From Streptomyces sp. NP-1717 (GTDB lineage: Bacteria > Actinomycetota > Actinomycetes > Streptomycetales > Streptomycetaceae), in NCBI RefSeq assembly GCF_022695985.1, contig NZ_JAAPBF010000038.1:1-44406 (forward strand): DNA of 44,406 nucleotides, read 5' to 3'. Made by a program: the position numbers and the translations under genes. Shown piece after piece: positions 1 through 8,942 of this stretch. Numbering within the stretch: the stretch's first letter is position 1; each line of letters starts with the position of its first letter. The notes beneath the pieces are model-generated. The model did not search any database. It was not told the DNA's origin and worked only from the letters and a program-made list of their open reading frames with translations.

Positions 1-102
1 GGGCGGACACGTCCGTGCCCGCCCCTGCCAGAGTGCCCACCGGCCGGCGCCGATGATCCCGGGAAACCCCATCAAGTGATCACTCGTTCAGGTGTGCGGC
101 GG

Positions 103-134
103 CCGGTCCGCGACCGGTGACGGTCGCGGACCGG
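103..134 (-). terminator. Hairpin terminator of the sugar operon
   Basis: A perfect 13-base inverted repeat (103-115 with 122-134, six-base loop) begins just past the stop codon of the solute-binding protein gene. It has no T tract, as is common for Streptomyces terminators. Positions 1-102 contain no gene I can support; a ten-base palindrome lies at 75-84. Confidence 0.7.
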
Positions 135-137
135 GTG

Positions 138-1475
138 TCACTTCTCGGTCTGCTCCTTCCACTCCGCCTGGGCGTCGTTGAGCTCCTTGGCCACCTTGTC
201 GGCGAACTCCTTGGCCGTCATGTCGCCGAGGAGCACCTTCTGGAAGTTCGGCTCGTTGCCGGACTTGCTGATCGTGTTCCAGTCGGGCAGGTAGTACGGC
301 AGGTTGACGATCTTCGTCGAACCGTCGCTGAGCGCCTTCATCGCCGCGGCCGTCGGCTCCGCCTTCTGGATCCACGGGTCGGAGGCCGCGTCGATGTTCG
401 CCGGTATGGAGCCCGCCGACTCGTTCCACGCGCTGTTCGACTTGTGGGAGGCGGCGAACTCGATGAACTTCCAGGCCGCCGCCTTGTTCTTGCTGTTCTT
501 GAAGAGACCGAGCCCGTCGACCGGGTTGGAGACCTGGACACGCTCGCCGTTCTCCTGCGCCGGATAGGGCAGGCCCTTGAACTTCTCCTCGCCCAGCGAC
601 TTCACATGGTCCTGGTACGACGCGAGATTGTGGGTCAGCATGCCGATGGTGCCGTTGTCGTACTGGGCGACCATCTTGATGAAGTCGTTGTTGACGTCGG
701 CGGACGGCGTCACCTTCTTGTAGAGGGCGACGTACTTCTCCAGGGCCGCCACGTTCTTCGGATCGTTGACGGTCGTCTTGTCGCCCTTCCAGAAGGACGT
801 GATGCCGGACTGCCCGTACATCGCGTCCATCGCCGGCGCGATCGATCCCGCGCCGCCGCGGATGGTGTAACCGAACTTGTCCGTCCCGGGCTCGGTGAGC
901 TTCTCGGCGGCCTCGTAGAACGCCGACCAGGTGGTCGGCGGCTCAAGACCCGCCCGCGAGAACAGGTCCGTCCGGTACCAGAGGGTGCCGTTGTTGGTGG
1001 AGCTCGGCACCGAGTACATGGTGTCGCCGCGACCGCCCGCCGCCTTCACGCTCTCCACCATCGACGGCACGAGCTTGCCCTTGAGCGGACCGGCGTCGAT
1101 ACGGTCGCCGACGGGCTCCAGGACGTCGCGCACCACGAGGTTGGAGAGATACGCGGTGCCGACGCCGCCGACGTCCGGCAGCCCGCCGCCGTCGATCGCG
1201 GTGTCGTACTTCTGCTGCACCTGGTCGATGGGCAGGCCGACGTACTTGACCTTGATGTCCTTGTTCTGCTTCTCGAAGTCCTCGATGATCTGCGCCCAGA
1301 TGTCCCGGCGCTCACCCGTGTTGTTGTCCCACAGGGTGATCTCACCCTTGCCGGACCCCTCGCTGCCGCTCCCGCCGCTGCCGTCGTCGCCACACGCGGT
1401 GGCCGTCAGGGCGAGTACCGTCGCCAGGGAGACGGCCGCGGCCGTCCGCCCTCTGTCTGTCTTCGAGACTGTCAT
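138..1475 (-). CDS. Sugar ABC transporter substrate-binding lipoprotein
   Basis: This 445-residue protein is a family 1 extracellular solute-binding protein, which captures an oligosaccharide or sugar outside the membrane and delivers it to the two permeases encoded upstream. The N terminus has a charged start, a hydrophobic stretch and a lipobox ending in Cys near residue 28 (LTATAC), followed by a Gly/Ser-rich linker, so it should be a membrane-anchored lipoprotein. The mature part has the usual WDNNTGERRD-type first strand. It is the last gene of the minus-strand operon and is followed by a terminator. No ATPase gene is present, so a shared MsiK-type ATPase encoded elsewhere is inferred. 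The sugar bound is not known; the GH43 and pentonate-type enzymes suggest a pentose or pentose oligomer. Confidence 0.92.
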   Translation of the reverse strand: MTVSKTDRGRTAAAVSLATVLALTATACGDDGSGGSGSEGSGKGEITLWDNNTGERRDIWAQIIEDFEKQNKDIKVKYVGLPIDQVQQKYDTAIDGGGLPDVGGVGTAYLSNLVVRDVLEPVGDRIDAGPLKGKLVPSMVESVKAAGGRGDTMYSVPSSTNNGTLWYRTDLFSRAGLEPPTTWSAFYEAAEKLTEPGTDKFGYTIRGGAGSIAPAMDAMYGQSGITSFWKGDKTTVNDPKNVAALEKYVALYKKVTPSADVNNDFIKMVAQYDNGTIGMLTHNLASYQDHVKSLGEEKFKGLPYPAQENGERVQVSNPVDGLGLFKNSKNKAAAWKFIEFAASHKSNSAWNESAGSIPANIDAASDPWIQKAEPTAAAMKALSDGSTKIVNLPYYLPDWNTISKSGNEPNFQKVLLGDMTAKEFADKVAKELNDAQAEWKEQTEK

Positions 1476-1510
1476 GATCGGCTCTTCTCTCTGAGGTCTC
1501 TTCCGAGGTC

Positions 1511-1570
1511 TTTCCGGGGTGTTCGGGGTGTTCCGGGGTGGTGTCGTTCCGGGGGGTGTTCGCGGGGTGT
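1511..1570. repeat. Imperfect GGGGTGTTC repeats between GH43 and SBP genes
   Basis: The gap between the GH43 stop and the solute-binding protein start holds several imperfect copies of GGGGTGTTC on the plus strand (GAACACCCC on the coding strand). No open frame is supported here. It may be a transcript-processing or internal promoter region that lets the binding protein be made in excess, but that is a guess. Confidence 0.35.
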
Positions 1571-1575
1571 GCGGT

Positions 1576-3186
1576 TCAGGCGGTGATACGGAAGTCGTCG
1601 AAGGCAGCCGTCCCGGCGAAGCCCTCTCCGACCGTTGTCGCCGGGATCCGCGCGGATTCCGGGGCTGTGGCGAACAGCCCCAGGAGCGCGCCGACCCAGC
1701 GCCAGGCAGTGGCGGTGAAGACCGGCCCCGAGGCGTGGAAGGCGTCCGGCGAGCCCTCCGGGGAGTCCTGCGAGGACCGCACGGCGGCGGAGAACCGGCA
1801 CCGTCCGCCCGCGCTCACCTCCACGCGCAGCACGGCGCGCGCGCCGGGCGCGGAGAGCGGACGTGCGGCGTCCCGTTCATGGGTGGCACCGGTCTCGGCG
1901 AAGCGGTGCACGAGGTGGACCCCGCCGTCCGTGCCCCGTTCCAGACCGATCCACGAGAAGGCGTCGCCGAGCACCGCGAGTCCGGCCCTGGCACCCGGCT
2001 CCTCGCTCTCCAGGGCCAGTGAGACCGTGACCCTGAAGCTCTCCGCCGGCAGCCGCTGCACCAGGACGTGCGGCAGCCGGCGCAGATCGTGGGCCGTCTC
2101 CGTACGACGGCACGTCAGCCGTAGCCCGTCGCCCGGGTGCGGCACCGTCCAGCCTGGATCGGAACTCGCCCACCCCGACGGAGGGTTGGCCGCCCACTGC
2201 CACTGGAGCCCGAACCGGCCGCCCGGGAACACGTCGTCCGTGGCGGGCGCCTGGACCGGCCGCCTGGGCGCGACGGGTTTGCGGTGCACGCGTACCGGCT
2301 CGCCGTCCGCACCGATGACCGGCCAGCCGTCGTCGCCCCAGCGCAGCGGCTGAAGGTGCACCACCCGCCCGTACGCGCCCCGGTCCTGGAAGTGCAGGAA
2401 CCAGTCCTCGCCGGGCGCGTTCCCGGGGACCCACGCGCCCTGGTGCGGCCCGTTGATCTCCGTTCGCCCCTGGGCCAGTACGATCCGCTCCTCGTACGGA
2501 CCGAAGAACTCCCGGGACCGGAAGGCCCCTTGCCAGCCGGTCGGCACACCGCCGGCGGGGGCGAAGATCCAGTACCAGCCGTCGCGCAGATACAGCTTCG
2601 GCCCCTCCAGCGTGAACCAGCCGGGCAGCGCGTCCCCGTCCACGACGGTCGTCCCGTCGTCGAGCAGCCGGCGCCCGTCCGGGCTCATCCGGTGCCCCGT
2701 CAGCCGGTTCTTGACGCCCGAGCGCGACTTCGCCCAGGCGTGCACCAGATAGGCCTCACCGGTCCGCTCGTCCCACAGTGGACAGGCGTCGATCAGCCCC
2801 TTGCCGGCCTTGAGGAGGAAGGGTTCGCTCCACGGCCCCGTGATCCGCTCGGCGTTGATCTGCTGGATCCCGTGGTCCGGGTCGCCCCAGAAGATCCAGA
2901 ACCGGCCCGCGTGATGCCGCAGCGAAGGCGCCCACACCCCGCCGTCCTGGCGGGGCTCGGCGAACTCCGCGGCCGGCACGAGCCGGTCCAGGGCGTGCCC
3001 GACCAGCGACCAGTTGACCAGGTCGCGGGAGTGCAGCAGCGGCAGCCCCGGCGCCCGGCCGAAGCTGGACGCGGTCAGGTAGTAGTCGTCACCGACCCGG
3101 ATGACGTCGGGGTCGGACCAGTCGGCGTTCAGTACCGGGTTGCGGTACGTTCCGTCGCCGAGATCGGCGCGCCACGGCAGGCTCAT
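1576..3186 (-). CDS. Glycoside hydrolase family 43 (beta-xylosidase/arabinofuranosidase-like)
   Basis: This 536-residue protein matches GH43, the five-bladed propeller glycosidases acting on xylosides and arabinofuranosides. The N terminus NPVLNADWSDPDVIR carries the catalytic base Asp. IDACPLWD holds the Asp that tunes the acid, and LEGPKLY holds the general acid Glu. Residues from about 330 to the end look like the beta-sandwich domain often fused to GH43 xylosidases. There is no signal peptide, so it probably acts inside the cell on imported oligosaccharides. Its ATG overlaps the stop of the upstream oxidoreductase gene by four bases, which implies translational coupling. Substrate (xylan, arabinoxylan or arabinan fragments) is inferred from family only. 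Confidence 0.9.
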   Translation of the reverse strand: MSLPWRADLGDGTYRNPVLNADWSDPDVIRVGDDYYLTASSFGRAPGLPLLHSRDLVNWSLVGHALDRLVPAAEFAEPRQDGGVWAPSLRHHAGRFWIFWGDPDHGIQQINAERITGPWSEPFLLKAGKGLIDACPLWDERTGEAYLVHAWAKSRSGVKNRLTGHRMSPDGRRLLDDGTTVVDGDALPGWFTLEGPKLYLRDGWYWIFAPAGGVPTGWQGAFRSREFFGPYEERIVLAQGRTEINGPHQGAWVPGNAPGEDWFLHFQDRGAYGRVVHLQPLRWGDDGWPVIGADGEPVRVHRKPVAPRRPVQAPATDDVFPGGRFGLQWQWAANPPSGWASSDPGWTVPHPGDGLRLTCRRTETAHDLRRLPHVLVQRLPAESFRVTVSLALESEEPGARAGLAVLGDAFSWIGLERGTDGGVHLVHRFAETGATHERDAARPLSAPGARAVLRVEVSAGGRCRFSAAVRSSQDSPEGSPDAFHASGPVFTATAWRWVGALLGLFATAPESARIPATTVGEGFAGTAAFDDFRITA

Positions 3187-5225
3187 GACGGCGCCGCCTC
3201 ACGAGCCAGCGCCACCAGGGCCGCCGCGGCCGGGCGGTCGAGCCGGCCGTCCGCGACGACGGTGACGATCCGCCGCGACAGGGCGGCGCCCTCGGCCAGC
3301 GGCAGCCGCCGCTCCCAGGCCAGTGACGAACCCACGCCCGGGTACTGGCCGGTGCGCACGAACCACGGGTCCCGCCGGGTCTCCTCGTCGCCTCCGGCGA
3401 AGACGAGCGTCCAGCCCTGACCGGCGAGCGCCAGCCACTCGGCGGTGCTCCCGTGCACCGCGTCCTCGCCGGTCGCGGTCGCGCTGAACACCTCGGGCCG
3501 CGGGTCCGCCGCGCCCTCCTTCGGGGCCCGCCAGAAGAATCCGCCGTACCCGGCCCCCGGCCGCCCGTTGGTGGCCGGACTGCCGAAGGAGAGACCGGCG
3601 CCCGACACGTTGGTCAGCGTTGAGGTGATGTCCAGGGCCCAGGCACCGGCGGACAGCGCGTACGTCCGGATCCTGCGCTGCTCCGTGAGGAGTTCGCGTC
3701 CCTCCCGTGTCCAGGACAGCGCCTGCGCACAGCCGTCGGGGTCCGGCGCGAGCCAGCCCGTGTGCTGCTGGACGCCGTGGTTGTCGAGCGCCACCGGGCC
3801 CTGGTCACGTACATATGTGCGCCCGCCCCAGAAGTTGACACCCGCCACGTCCGGCACGGCCATCGACACCCCGAGGTGGTGCGCGTGGTCGGCGGGCCGC
3901 AGTTCGGTGACGACCACACCGCCGAGGGTGCGCACCGGGTGCAGATACGGGCGGGGGGACAGCGTCGCGGGCAGCCGCGGCCGGTGGACGTAGTCGGCCA
4001 CCGCGCGGCCGGCGAGGCGCAGGATCTTCGTGTCCGCGGAAGGAGCCGCGGACGCGGACGCGGACGCGGCCGAGGACGCCGCTGGGGGCGCCGTCTGTGG
4101 CACGGCCCAGTCGGCGCCCAGTTCGGCGAACGTGGCCAGGGTCTCGGCGCTCTCCGCGACCAGCGCGTCCACGCCCCTGACGATCCGGCGCGGCCCGTTG
4201 TCCCCCTCCGCGCCGTACCAGGCGTCGGCGGGCAGCCGCGCGGGCGACGGCCCGGTCCTGACAGCCTCCAGGATCCGCATGAACGCGCCGGTGCGGTACG
4301 CCGGAACGACGAGTTCGGCGCCCTCCTCCAGATGCGCGACCAGGTTCTCCAGCAGGTCCGTCCGCCCGTACACCGTCTCGGCCGGTCCCCGGCCCGCGCG
4401 TTCCACCAGCACCCGGTCCTGCTTGTACCAGAAGGTGACGCGCCCCTCGGTCCCGTGGACCATGACGTACGGCTCCGTGTTCCGCTCCGCGCACAGCGTG
4501 ACGGCGACCGTGATCCGGGTGGAGCGAGCGGTCCGCAGCCGCAGACAGCTGGTGTCGTCGGCCTCGATGTCGTTGGCCCGGTACTGCTCCAGCTCGATCC
4601 CGGAGACGTCCCCGGCCAGGTCGCCGCCGTCGAGGCGCAGGGCCGTCGCCACCGCGTGCGCCAGCGGGTTGGTGAGCACGCCGTCCACGACGTCCCGCCC
4701 GTCCAGCGACCGCCGTCCGGCCCAGGGGACGCGGCGGTGGTACGCCTCGTCGCGCACCCACGCGCCGGCGGCGCCGATCCCGCGGAGCCGTCCGATCGCA
4801 CCGTCGAGGACCAGCTCCCTGATCGCGTCGACGGCGTGGGAGCCGAGGGACTGGAACCCGATCTGGCAGGCCGTGCCGCTCTTGTCCAGACCGGCGAGCA
4901 GCCGCTCGAACTCCGGGTACGAGGCGGTGGTCGGCTTCTCCAGCAGGGTGTGGACCCCCTGGGCGGCGGCGGTGAGCGCGAGATCGGTGTGCGTGTGGAT
5001 GGGGGTGCAGATCACGGCGATCCGCGCGCCCGTACGCTCCAGCAGTTCACCGAGGTCGGCGGACTGTTCGGGCGCGTCGAAACCGGCCAGCTCCGCCGGG
5101 GAAAGCGGGTTCAGCTCGCAGACACCCGCGAGCCTCACCAGGCCGTTCTGTTCGAGACGGCGGATGTTGAGCAGGTGCGAGCGGCCGTGACCACGGGCAC
5201 CGGCGAGCACCACGGGCAGGCTCAT
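3183..5225 (-). CDS. Fusion of Gfo/Idh/MocA oxidoreductase and DUF6807 (PmoA-like) domain
   Basis: The 680-residue protein has two parts. Residues 1 to about 370 are a Gfo/Idh/MocA NAD(P)-dependent sugar oxidoreductase: a Rossmann start VVLAGARGHGRSH and the EKP motif (LLEKPTTA) typical of the family. After an Ala/Ser-rich linker near residue 390-400, the rest resembles the DUF6807/PmoA family, with the conserved pattern around HAHHLGVSM and FWGGRTYV. DUF6807 has no firmly known reaction to my knowledge, although it often sits beside Gfo/Idh proteins; here they are one chain. The start is the ATG at 5225, which overlaps the permease stop by four bases; the frame continues upstream inside the permease gene but that part is not protein-like. 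A role in oxidising or epimerising the imported sugar is inferred. Confidence 0.85.
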   Translation of the reverse strand: MSLPVVLAGARGHGRSHLLNIRRLEQNGLVRLAGVCELNPLSPAELAGFDAPEQSADLGELLERTGARIAVICTPIHTHTDLALTAAAQGVHTLLEKPTTASYPEFERLLAGLDKSGTACQIGFQSLGSHAVDAIRELVLDGAIGRLRGIGAAGAWVRDEAYHRRVPWAGRRSLDGRDVVDGVLTNPLAHAVATALRLDGGDLAGDVSGIELEQYRANDIEADDTSCLRLRTARSTRITVAVTLCAERNTEPYVMVHGTEGRVTFWYKQDRVLVERAGRGPAETVYGRTDLLENLVAHLEEGAELVVPAYRTGAFMRILEAVRTGPSPARLPADAWYGAEGDNGPRRIVRGVDALVAESAETLATFAELGADWAVPQTAPPAASSAASASASAAPSADTKILRLAGRAVADYVHRPRLPATLSPRPYLHPVRTLGGVVVTELRPADHAHHLGVSMAVPDVAGVNFWGGRTYVRDQGPVALDNHGVQQHTGWLAPDPDGCAQALSWTREGRELLTEQRRIRTYALSAGAWALDITSTLTNVSGAGLSFGSPATNGRPGAGYGGFFWRAPKEGAADPRPEVFSATATGEDAVHGSTAEWLALAGQGWTLVFAGGDEETRRDPWFVRTGQYPGVGSSLAWERRLPLAEGAALSRRIVTVVADGRLDRPAAAALVALAREAAPS

Positions 5226-6130
5226 CCCTTCACCGCCCCCGCGCTGAAGCCGGTGATCAGCCACTTCTGGATGAACGCGAAGACGATCACGACCGGGACG
5301 GCGGAGATCACACCGCCCGCCGCGAGTGCCCCGAAGTCGACGCTGTCCGCGCCGATCAGGGTGGACAGGCCCACCGGGATCGTCTGCTTGTCCTGGTCCA
5401 TCAGGAACATCAGGGCGAAGAGGAAATGGTTCCAGCTGTGCACGAAGGCGAAGGAGCCGACGGCGATCAGACCGGGCCGCAGCATCGGCAGCACGACGAT
5501 ACGGAACGCCTGGAGCCGGGAGCAGCCGTCGACCCAGGCCGCCTCCTCCAGCGAGTACGGCACGTTCTTGATGAAGCCGCTGATCAGGATGATGGAGAGC
5601 GGCAGTTGGAAGACCGTCTCCGCGATGACCACGCTGAGCGGGGAGTTGATCAGCGAGAGGTTCTTGAAGATCTGGAAGAGCGGCACCAGCATCAGCGCGC
5701 CGGGGATGAACTGCGAGCACAGCAGCGCCAGCATGAAGCTCTGCTTGATACGGAAGTTGAAGCGCGCGAGCGCGTAACCGCCGGCCAGCGCGACCGTCGT
5801 CGTGCAGATCAGGGTGAACACCCCGATCAGCGCGCTGTTCTGGAAGAAGACGGAGAAGCTGCGGTCGTTCCAGACCTTCTCGAAGTGGTCGAAGGTCATC
5901 GGCCACGGCACCAGCGAGGTGGAGCCCGCGGGCCGCAGCGAGAACAGCAGCATCCAGTAGAACGGCACGAGGGTGAAGAGGAGGTACAGCCCGAGCGGCA
6001 GATAGATCTGCCACCGGGGCACCTCGTCGAAGGCGCGCTCGCGCCGCCGCTTCCGCCGCACCGACGGGGGCTGGTGGCTGCCGCCCGCGGGCCCGGTGGC
6101 GGTGCCCTTCTCGGTCATGAGCGCGGTCAC
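5222..6130 (-). CDS. Carbohydrate ABC transporter permease (MalG type)
   Basis: The 302-residue inner-membrane permease has about six hydrophobic segments, and the EAA loop appears as EEAAWVDGCSRLQAF, where the transporter ATPase docks. It ends with KWLITGFSAGAVKG, a common C terminus for MalG-type proteins. I chose the GTG at 6130 because it overlaps the previous stop (GTGA) and has GGAGG nine bases upstream; the ATG at 6118 lies too far (about 21 bases) from that site. It should pair with the next permease to form the membrane channel. Confidence 0.9.
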   Translation of the reverse strand: MTALMTEKGTATGPAGGSHQPPSVRRKRRRERAFDEVPRWQIYLPLGLYLLFTLVPFYWMLLFSLRPAGSTSLVPWPMTFDHFEKVWNDRSFSVFFQNSALIGVFTLICTTTVALAGGYALARFNFRIKQSFMLALLCSQFIPGALMLVPLFQIFKNLSLINSPLSVVIAETVFQLPLSIILISGFIKNVPYSLEEAAWVDGCSRLQAFRIVVLPMLRPGLIAVGSFAFVHSWNHFLFALMFLMDQDKQTIPVGLSTLIGADSVDFGALAAGGVISAVPVVIVFAFIQKWLITGFSAGAVKG

Positions 6131-7095
6131 TTGTGATCGCCTCCGAACTTGCTCAGGCGCAGATAGAGAATCGAGCAGAAGAGGAGGATCCCGAAGGCGA
6201 CGGTCGTCAGCGCGGTGGCGTAGCCGAAGTCGTGGGCCTCGAACCCGGTGACCGCGACGTACAGCGGCAGCGTGGTGGTGACGCCGGCCGGTCCGCCCTC
6301 GGTGAGGGTGAGCAGCAGGTCGACGTTGTTGAACTCCCACACGGCGCGCAGCAGCGTGGACAGGATGATCGCGTCCCGCAGATGGGGGAGGGTGATGTGG
6401 AAGAACTGCCGGAACCTGTTCGCCCCGTCGACCGACGCCGCCTCGTACAGATCTCCGGGGATGGACTGGAGATCGGCGAGGATGAGGATCGCGAAGAACG
6501 GCACCCCGCGCCAGAGTTCGGCCAGTACCGCGGCCCAGAAGACCGTGCCGGTGTCCGAGAGCACGGACGAGCCGTACGTGCCGATGCCCGCGTCCGCGAG
6601 ATAACGGCCCACGCCCGTCGACGGGTTGTAGAGCAGCAGCCAGATCGTGGTGGTCAGTACGCCGGACACGGCCCAGGGCGAGAAGACCATGGCACGGGCG
6701 GCGGCGCGGCCCACGAACGTCTGGTTGACGAGCAGCGCGAGGATCAGACCGAGGGCGAGCTGGAGCGTGACCTCGGTGAAGACCCACTTGCCCGAGAAGA
6801 CGAGGCTGTCCCAGAAGAGGGGGTCCTCGGTGAAGATCCGCCGGAAGTTGTCGAACCCCGCGAAGCCGTTCCGCCAGGGCTTGGTGGCGTTGTAGTTCTG
6901 GAGGCTGTAGTAGAAGACGCTGAGCATCGGATAGGCGATGAAGCCCACCATCAGCAGTACGGCGGGGGCTATCAGCAGATACGGCAGGCGGCGTGGTGAG
7001 ATTCCCGTGCCCTTGGCACGGGTTGTACGGGACCCCGGCTTCTTGGGTGCCCCGGGCGGGGCGCCTGATGAGTCCTGCGCCACAGCTGAGGCCAT
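6127..7095 (-). CDS. Carbohydrate ABC transporter permease (MalF type)
   Basis: The 322-residue permease begins with a polar, basic N terminus followed by a membrane segment (LLIAPAVLLMVGFIAYPML) and further spans. The EAA loop reads LYEAASVDGANRFRQFF, and the protein is the MalF-like partner of the downstream permease. The ATG at 7095 is preceded by GGAG eight bases away. It lies 59 bases after the dehydratase gene and overlaps the next gene by four bases. Confidence 0.9.
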   Translation of the reverse strand: MASAVAQDSSGAPPGAPKKPGSRTTRAKGTGISPRRLPYLLIAPAVLLMVGFIAYPMLSVFYYSLQNYNATKPWRNGFAGFDNFRRIFTEDPLFWDSLVFSGKWVFTEVTLQLALGLILALLVNQTFVGRAAARAMVFSPWAVSGVLTTTIWLLLYNPSTGVGRYLADAGIGTYGSSVLSDTGTVFWAAVLAELWRGVPFFAILILADLQSIPGDLYEAASVDGANRFRQFFHITLPHLRDAIILSTLLRAVWEFNNVDLLLTLTEGGPAGVTTTLPLYVAVTGFEAHDFGYATALTTVAFGILLFCSILYLRLSKFGGDHK

Positions 7096-7154
7096 GACCG
7101 GTTCTCCGTTCCTTCGGTTCCTTCGGTGAAAGGGGGTGCGCGTGCTTGGCCGTC

Positions 7155-8942
7155 TCATCCCACGTACGGGTCGGGGACCTCTCCGGGACGGGCGAGGAAG
7201 GCGAAGTCGCAGCCGGTGTCGGCCTGGGTGATCTGGTCGAGGTAGAGGGCCCCGTAGCCGCGCTCGTAGCGCGCGGGCGGCGGGGTCCAGTCGGCCCGGC
7301 GGCGGGCCAACTCCTCGTCGGGAACGTGGAGATGGAGGCTTCGGGCATCGACGTCGAGGGTGATGAGGTCGCCGGTGCGCACGAGGGCGAGGGGCCCGCC
7401 GACGTACGACTCGGGTGCGATGTGCAGCACGCACGCGCCGTAACTGGTGCCGCTCATCCGGGCGTCGGAGAGCCGGACCATGTCCCGTACACCCTGCTTG
7501 AGCAGATAGTCGGGGAGGGGGAGCATGCCGTACTCGGGCATGCCGGGGCCGCCCTTGGGGCCGGCGTTGCGCAGGACGAGCACATGGTCCGGTGTGAGGG
7601 CGAGCGCGGGGTCGTTGATGGTGCGCTGCATCTGCCGGTAGTCGTCGAAGACGACAGCCGGACCGGTGTGGTGCAGCAGACGGGGTTCGGCGGCGATGTG
7701 CTTGATGACGGCGCCGTCGGGGCAGAGGTTGCCGTGCAGCACGGCGACGCCGCCCTCGGTGGCGAGGGGGTTGTCGCGTTCACGGATGACGTCGGAGTTG
7801 TGGACCCGGGCGCCCTCCAGCTGTTCGCGCAGGGTGTCGTGCGCGACGGTGGGGCGGTCCAGGTGCAGGACGTCGGTCAGCCGGGACAGGAAGCCGGGCA
7901 GCCCGCCGGCGAAGTGGAAGTCCTCCATCAGGTACCGTCCGCCGGGGCGGAGGTCGGCGAGGACCGGCACGGTGCGCGCGACACGGTCGAAGTCGGCGAG
8001 GCCGAGCGGGATACCGGAGCGGCCGGCCATCGCGATCAGATGGATGACGGCGTTGGTGGAGCCGCCGAGCGCGAGGACGGTCGCGACGGCGTCCTCGTAC
8101 GCGTCCGCCGTCAGGATCTTCGACAGGGTGAGGTCACGCCACACCAGCTCCACGATCCGCCGTCCGGACTCGGCGGCCATCCGCTCGTGCCCGGAGTCGA
8201 CGGCCGGGACCGAGGACGCGCCGGGGACCGTGACGCCGAGCACCTCGGCGGCGGCGGTCAGCGTGGACGCCGTACCCATGGTCATGCAGTGACCGGGGGA
8301 GCGGGCGAGGCCGTTCTCCAGTTCCGACAGCTCGCAGTCGCCGATCAGTCCGGCGCGCCGGTCGTCCCAGTACTTCCACATGTCGGTGCCGGAGCCGAGG
8401 ACTTCGTCGCGCCAGTGCCCGGGAAGCATCGGCCCCGCCGGTACGAAGACGGTCGGCAGGTCCACGGACGCGGCGCCCATCAGCAGCGCCGGCGTCGTCT
8501 TGTCGCAGCCGCCCATCAGGACGGCGCCGTCGACCGGGTAGGAGCGGAGCAGTTCCTCGGTCTCCATCGCCAGCATGTTGCGGTAGAGCATGGGCGTCGG
8601 CTTCTGGAACGTCTCGGAGAGCGTGGACACCGGGAATTCCAGCGGGAAGCCGCCCGCCTGCCAGACGCCCCGCTTGACCGCCTGGGCGCGTTCCCGCAGA
8701 TGGACGTGGCAGGGATTGATGTCGGACCAGGTGTTCAGGATCGCGACGACCGGCTTGCCGAGGTGTTCCTCGGGGAGATAGCCGAGCTGGCGGGTGCGGG
8801 CCCGGTGGCTGAAGGAGCGCAGGCCCGACGAGATGTCGCTGCCGTACCACTGGTGGCTGCGCAGGTCCTCGGGGGCGAGTCGGCCGTCGGGGCGGGGGAC
8901 GTCGCGGCGGCCGGGCGCGGGCGTGTCGCCGTGGGTGCTCAT
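7155..8942 (-). CDS. IlvD/Edd-family dehydratase, probably a pentonate (arabinonate/xylonate) dehydratase
   Basis: The 595-residue protein belongs to the iron-sulfur IlvD/Edd dehydratases, which remove water from a sugar acid to give a 2-keto-3-deoxy acid. Cluster Cys residues are visible in DINPCHVH, GGCDKTTPA and GHCMTMGTAST, and the family signature LSDARMSGTSYGACVLHI is near the C terminus. The start region and pentose-type neighbours fit the sugar-acid branch (L-arabinonate/D-xylonate dehydratases) better than branched-chain amino acid synthesis. The ATG at 8942 overlaps the upstream stop by four bases and has a G-rich site seven bases before it; a GTG at 8951 is the alternative. Exact substrate is inferred from context only. 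Confidence 0.85.
   Translation of the reverse strand: MSTHGDTPAPGRRDVPRPDGRLAPEDLRSHQWYGSDISSGLRSFSHRARTRQLGYLPEEHLGKPVVAILNTWSDINPCHVHLRERAQAVKRGVWQAGGFPLEFPVSTLSETFQKPTPMLYRNMLAMETEELLRSYPVDGAVLMGGCDKTTPALLMGAASVDLPTVFVPAGPMLPGHWRDEVLGSGTDMWKYWDDRRAGLIGDCELSELENGLARSPGHCMTMGTASTLTAAAEVLGVTVPGASSVPAVDSGHERMAAESGRRIVELVWRDLTLSKILTADAYEDAVATVLALGGSTNAVIHLIAMAGRSGIPLGLADFDRVARTVPVLADLRPGGRYLMEDFHFAGGLPGFLSRLTDVLHLDRPTVAHDTLREQLEGARVHNSDVIRERDNPLATEGGVAVLHGNLCPDGAVIKHIAAEPRLLHHTGPAVVFDDYRQMQRTINDPALALTPDHVLVLRNAGPKGGPGMPEYGMLPLPDYLLKQGVRDMVRLSDARMSGTSYGACVLHIAPESYVGGPLALVRTGDLITLDVDARSLHLHVPDEELARRRADWTPPPARYERGYGALYLDQITQADTGCDFAFLARPGEVPDPYVG

Noticed and set aside
75..84. AGTGATCACT palindrome near the left end
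   Set aside because: It is short, with no extension, and the gene it might control is outside the window.
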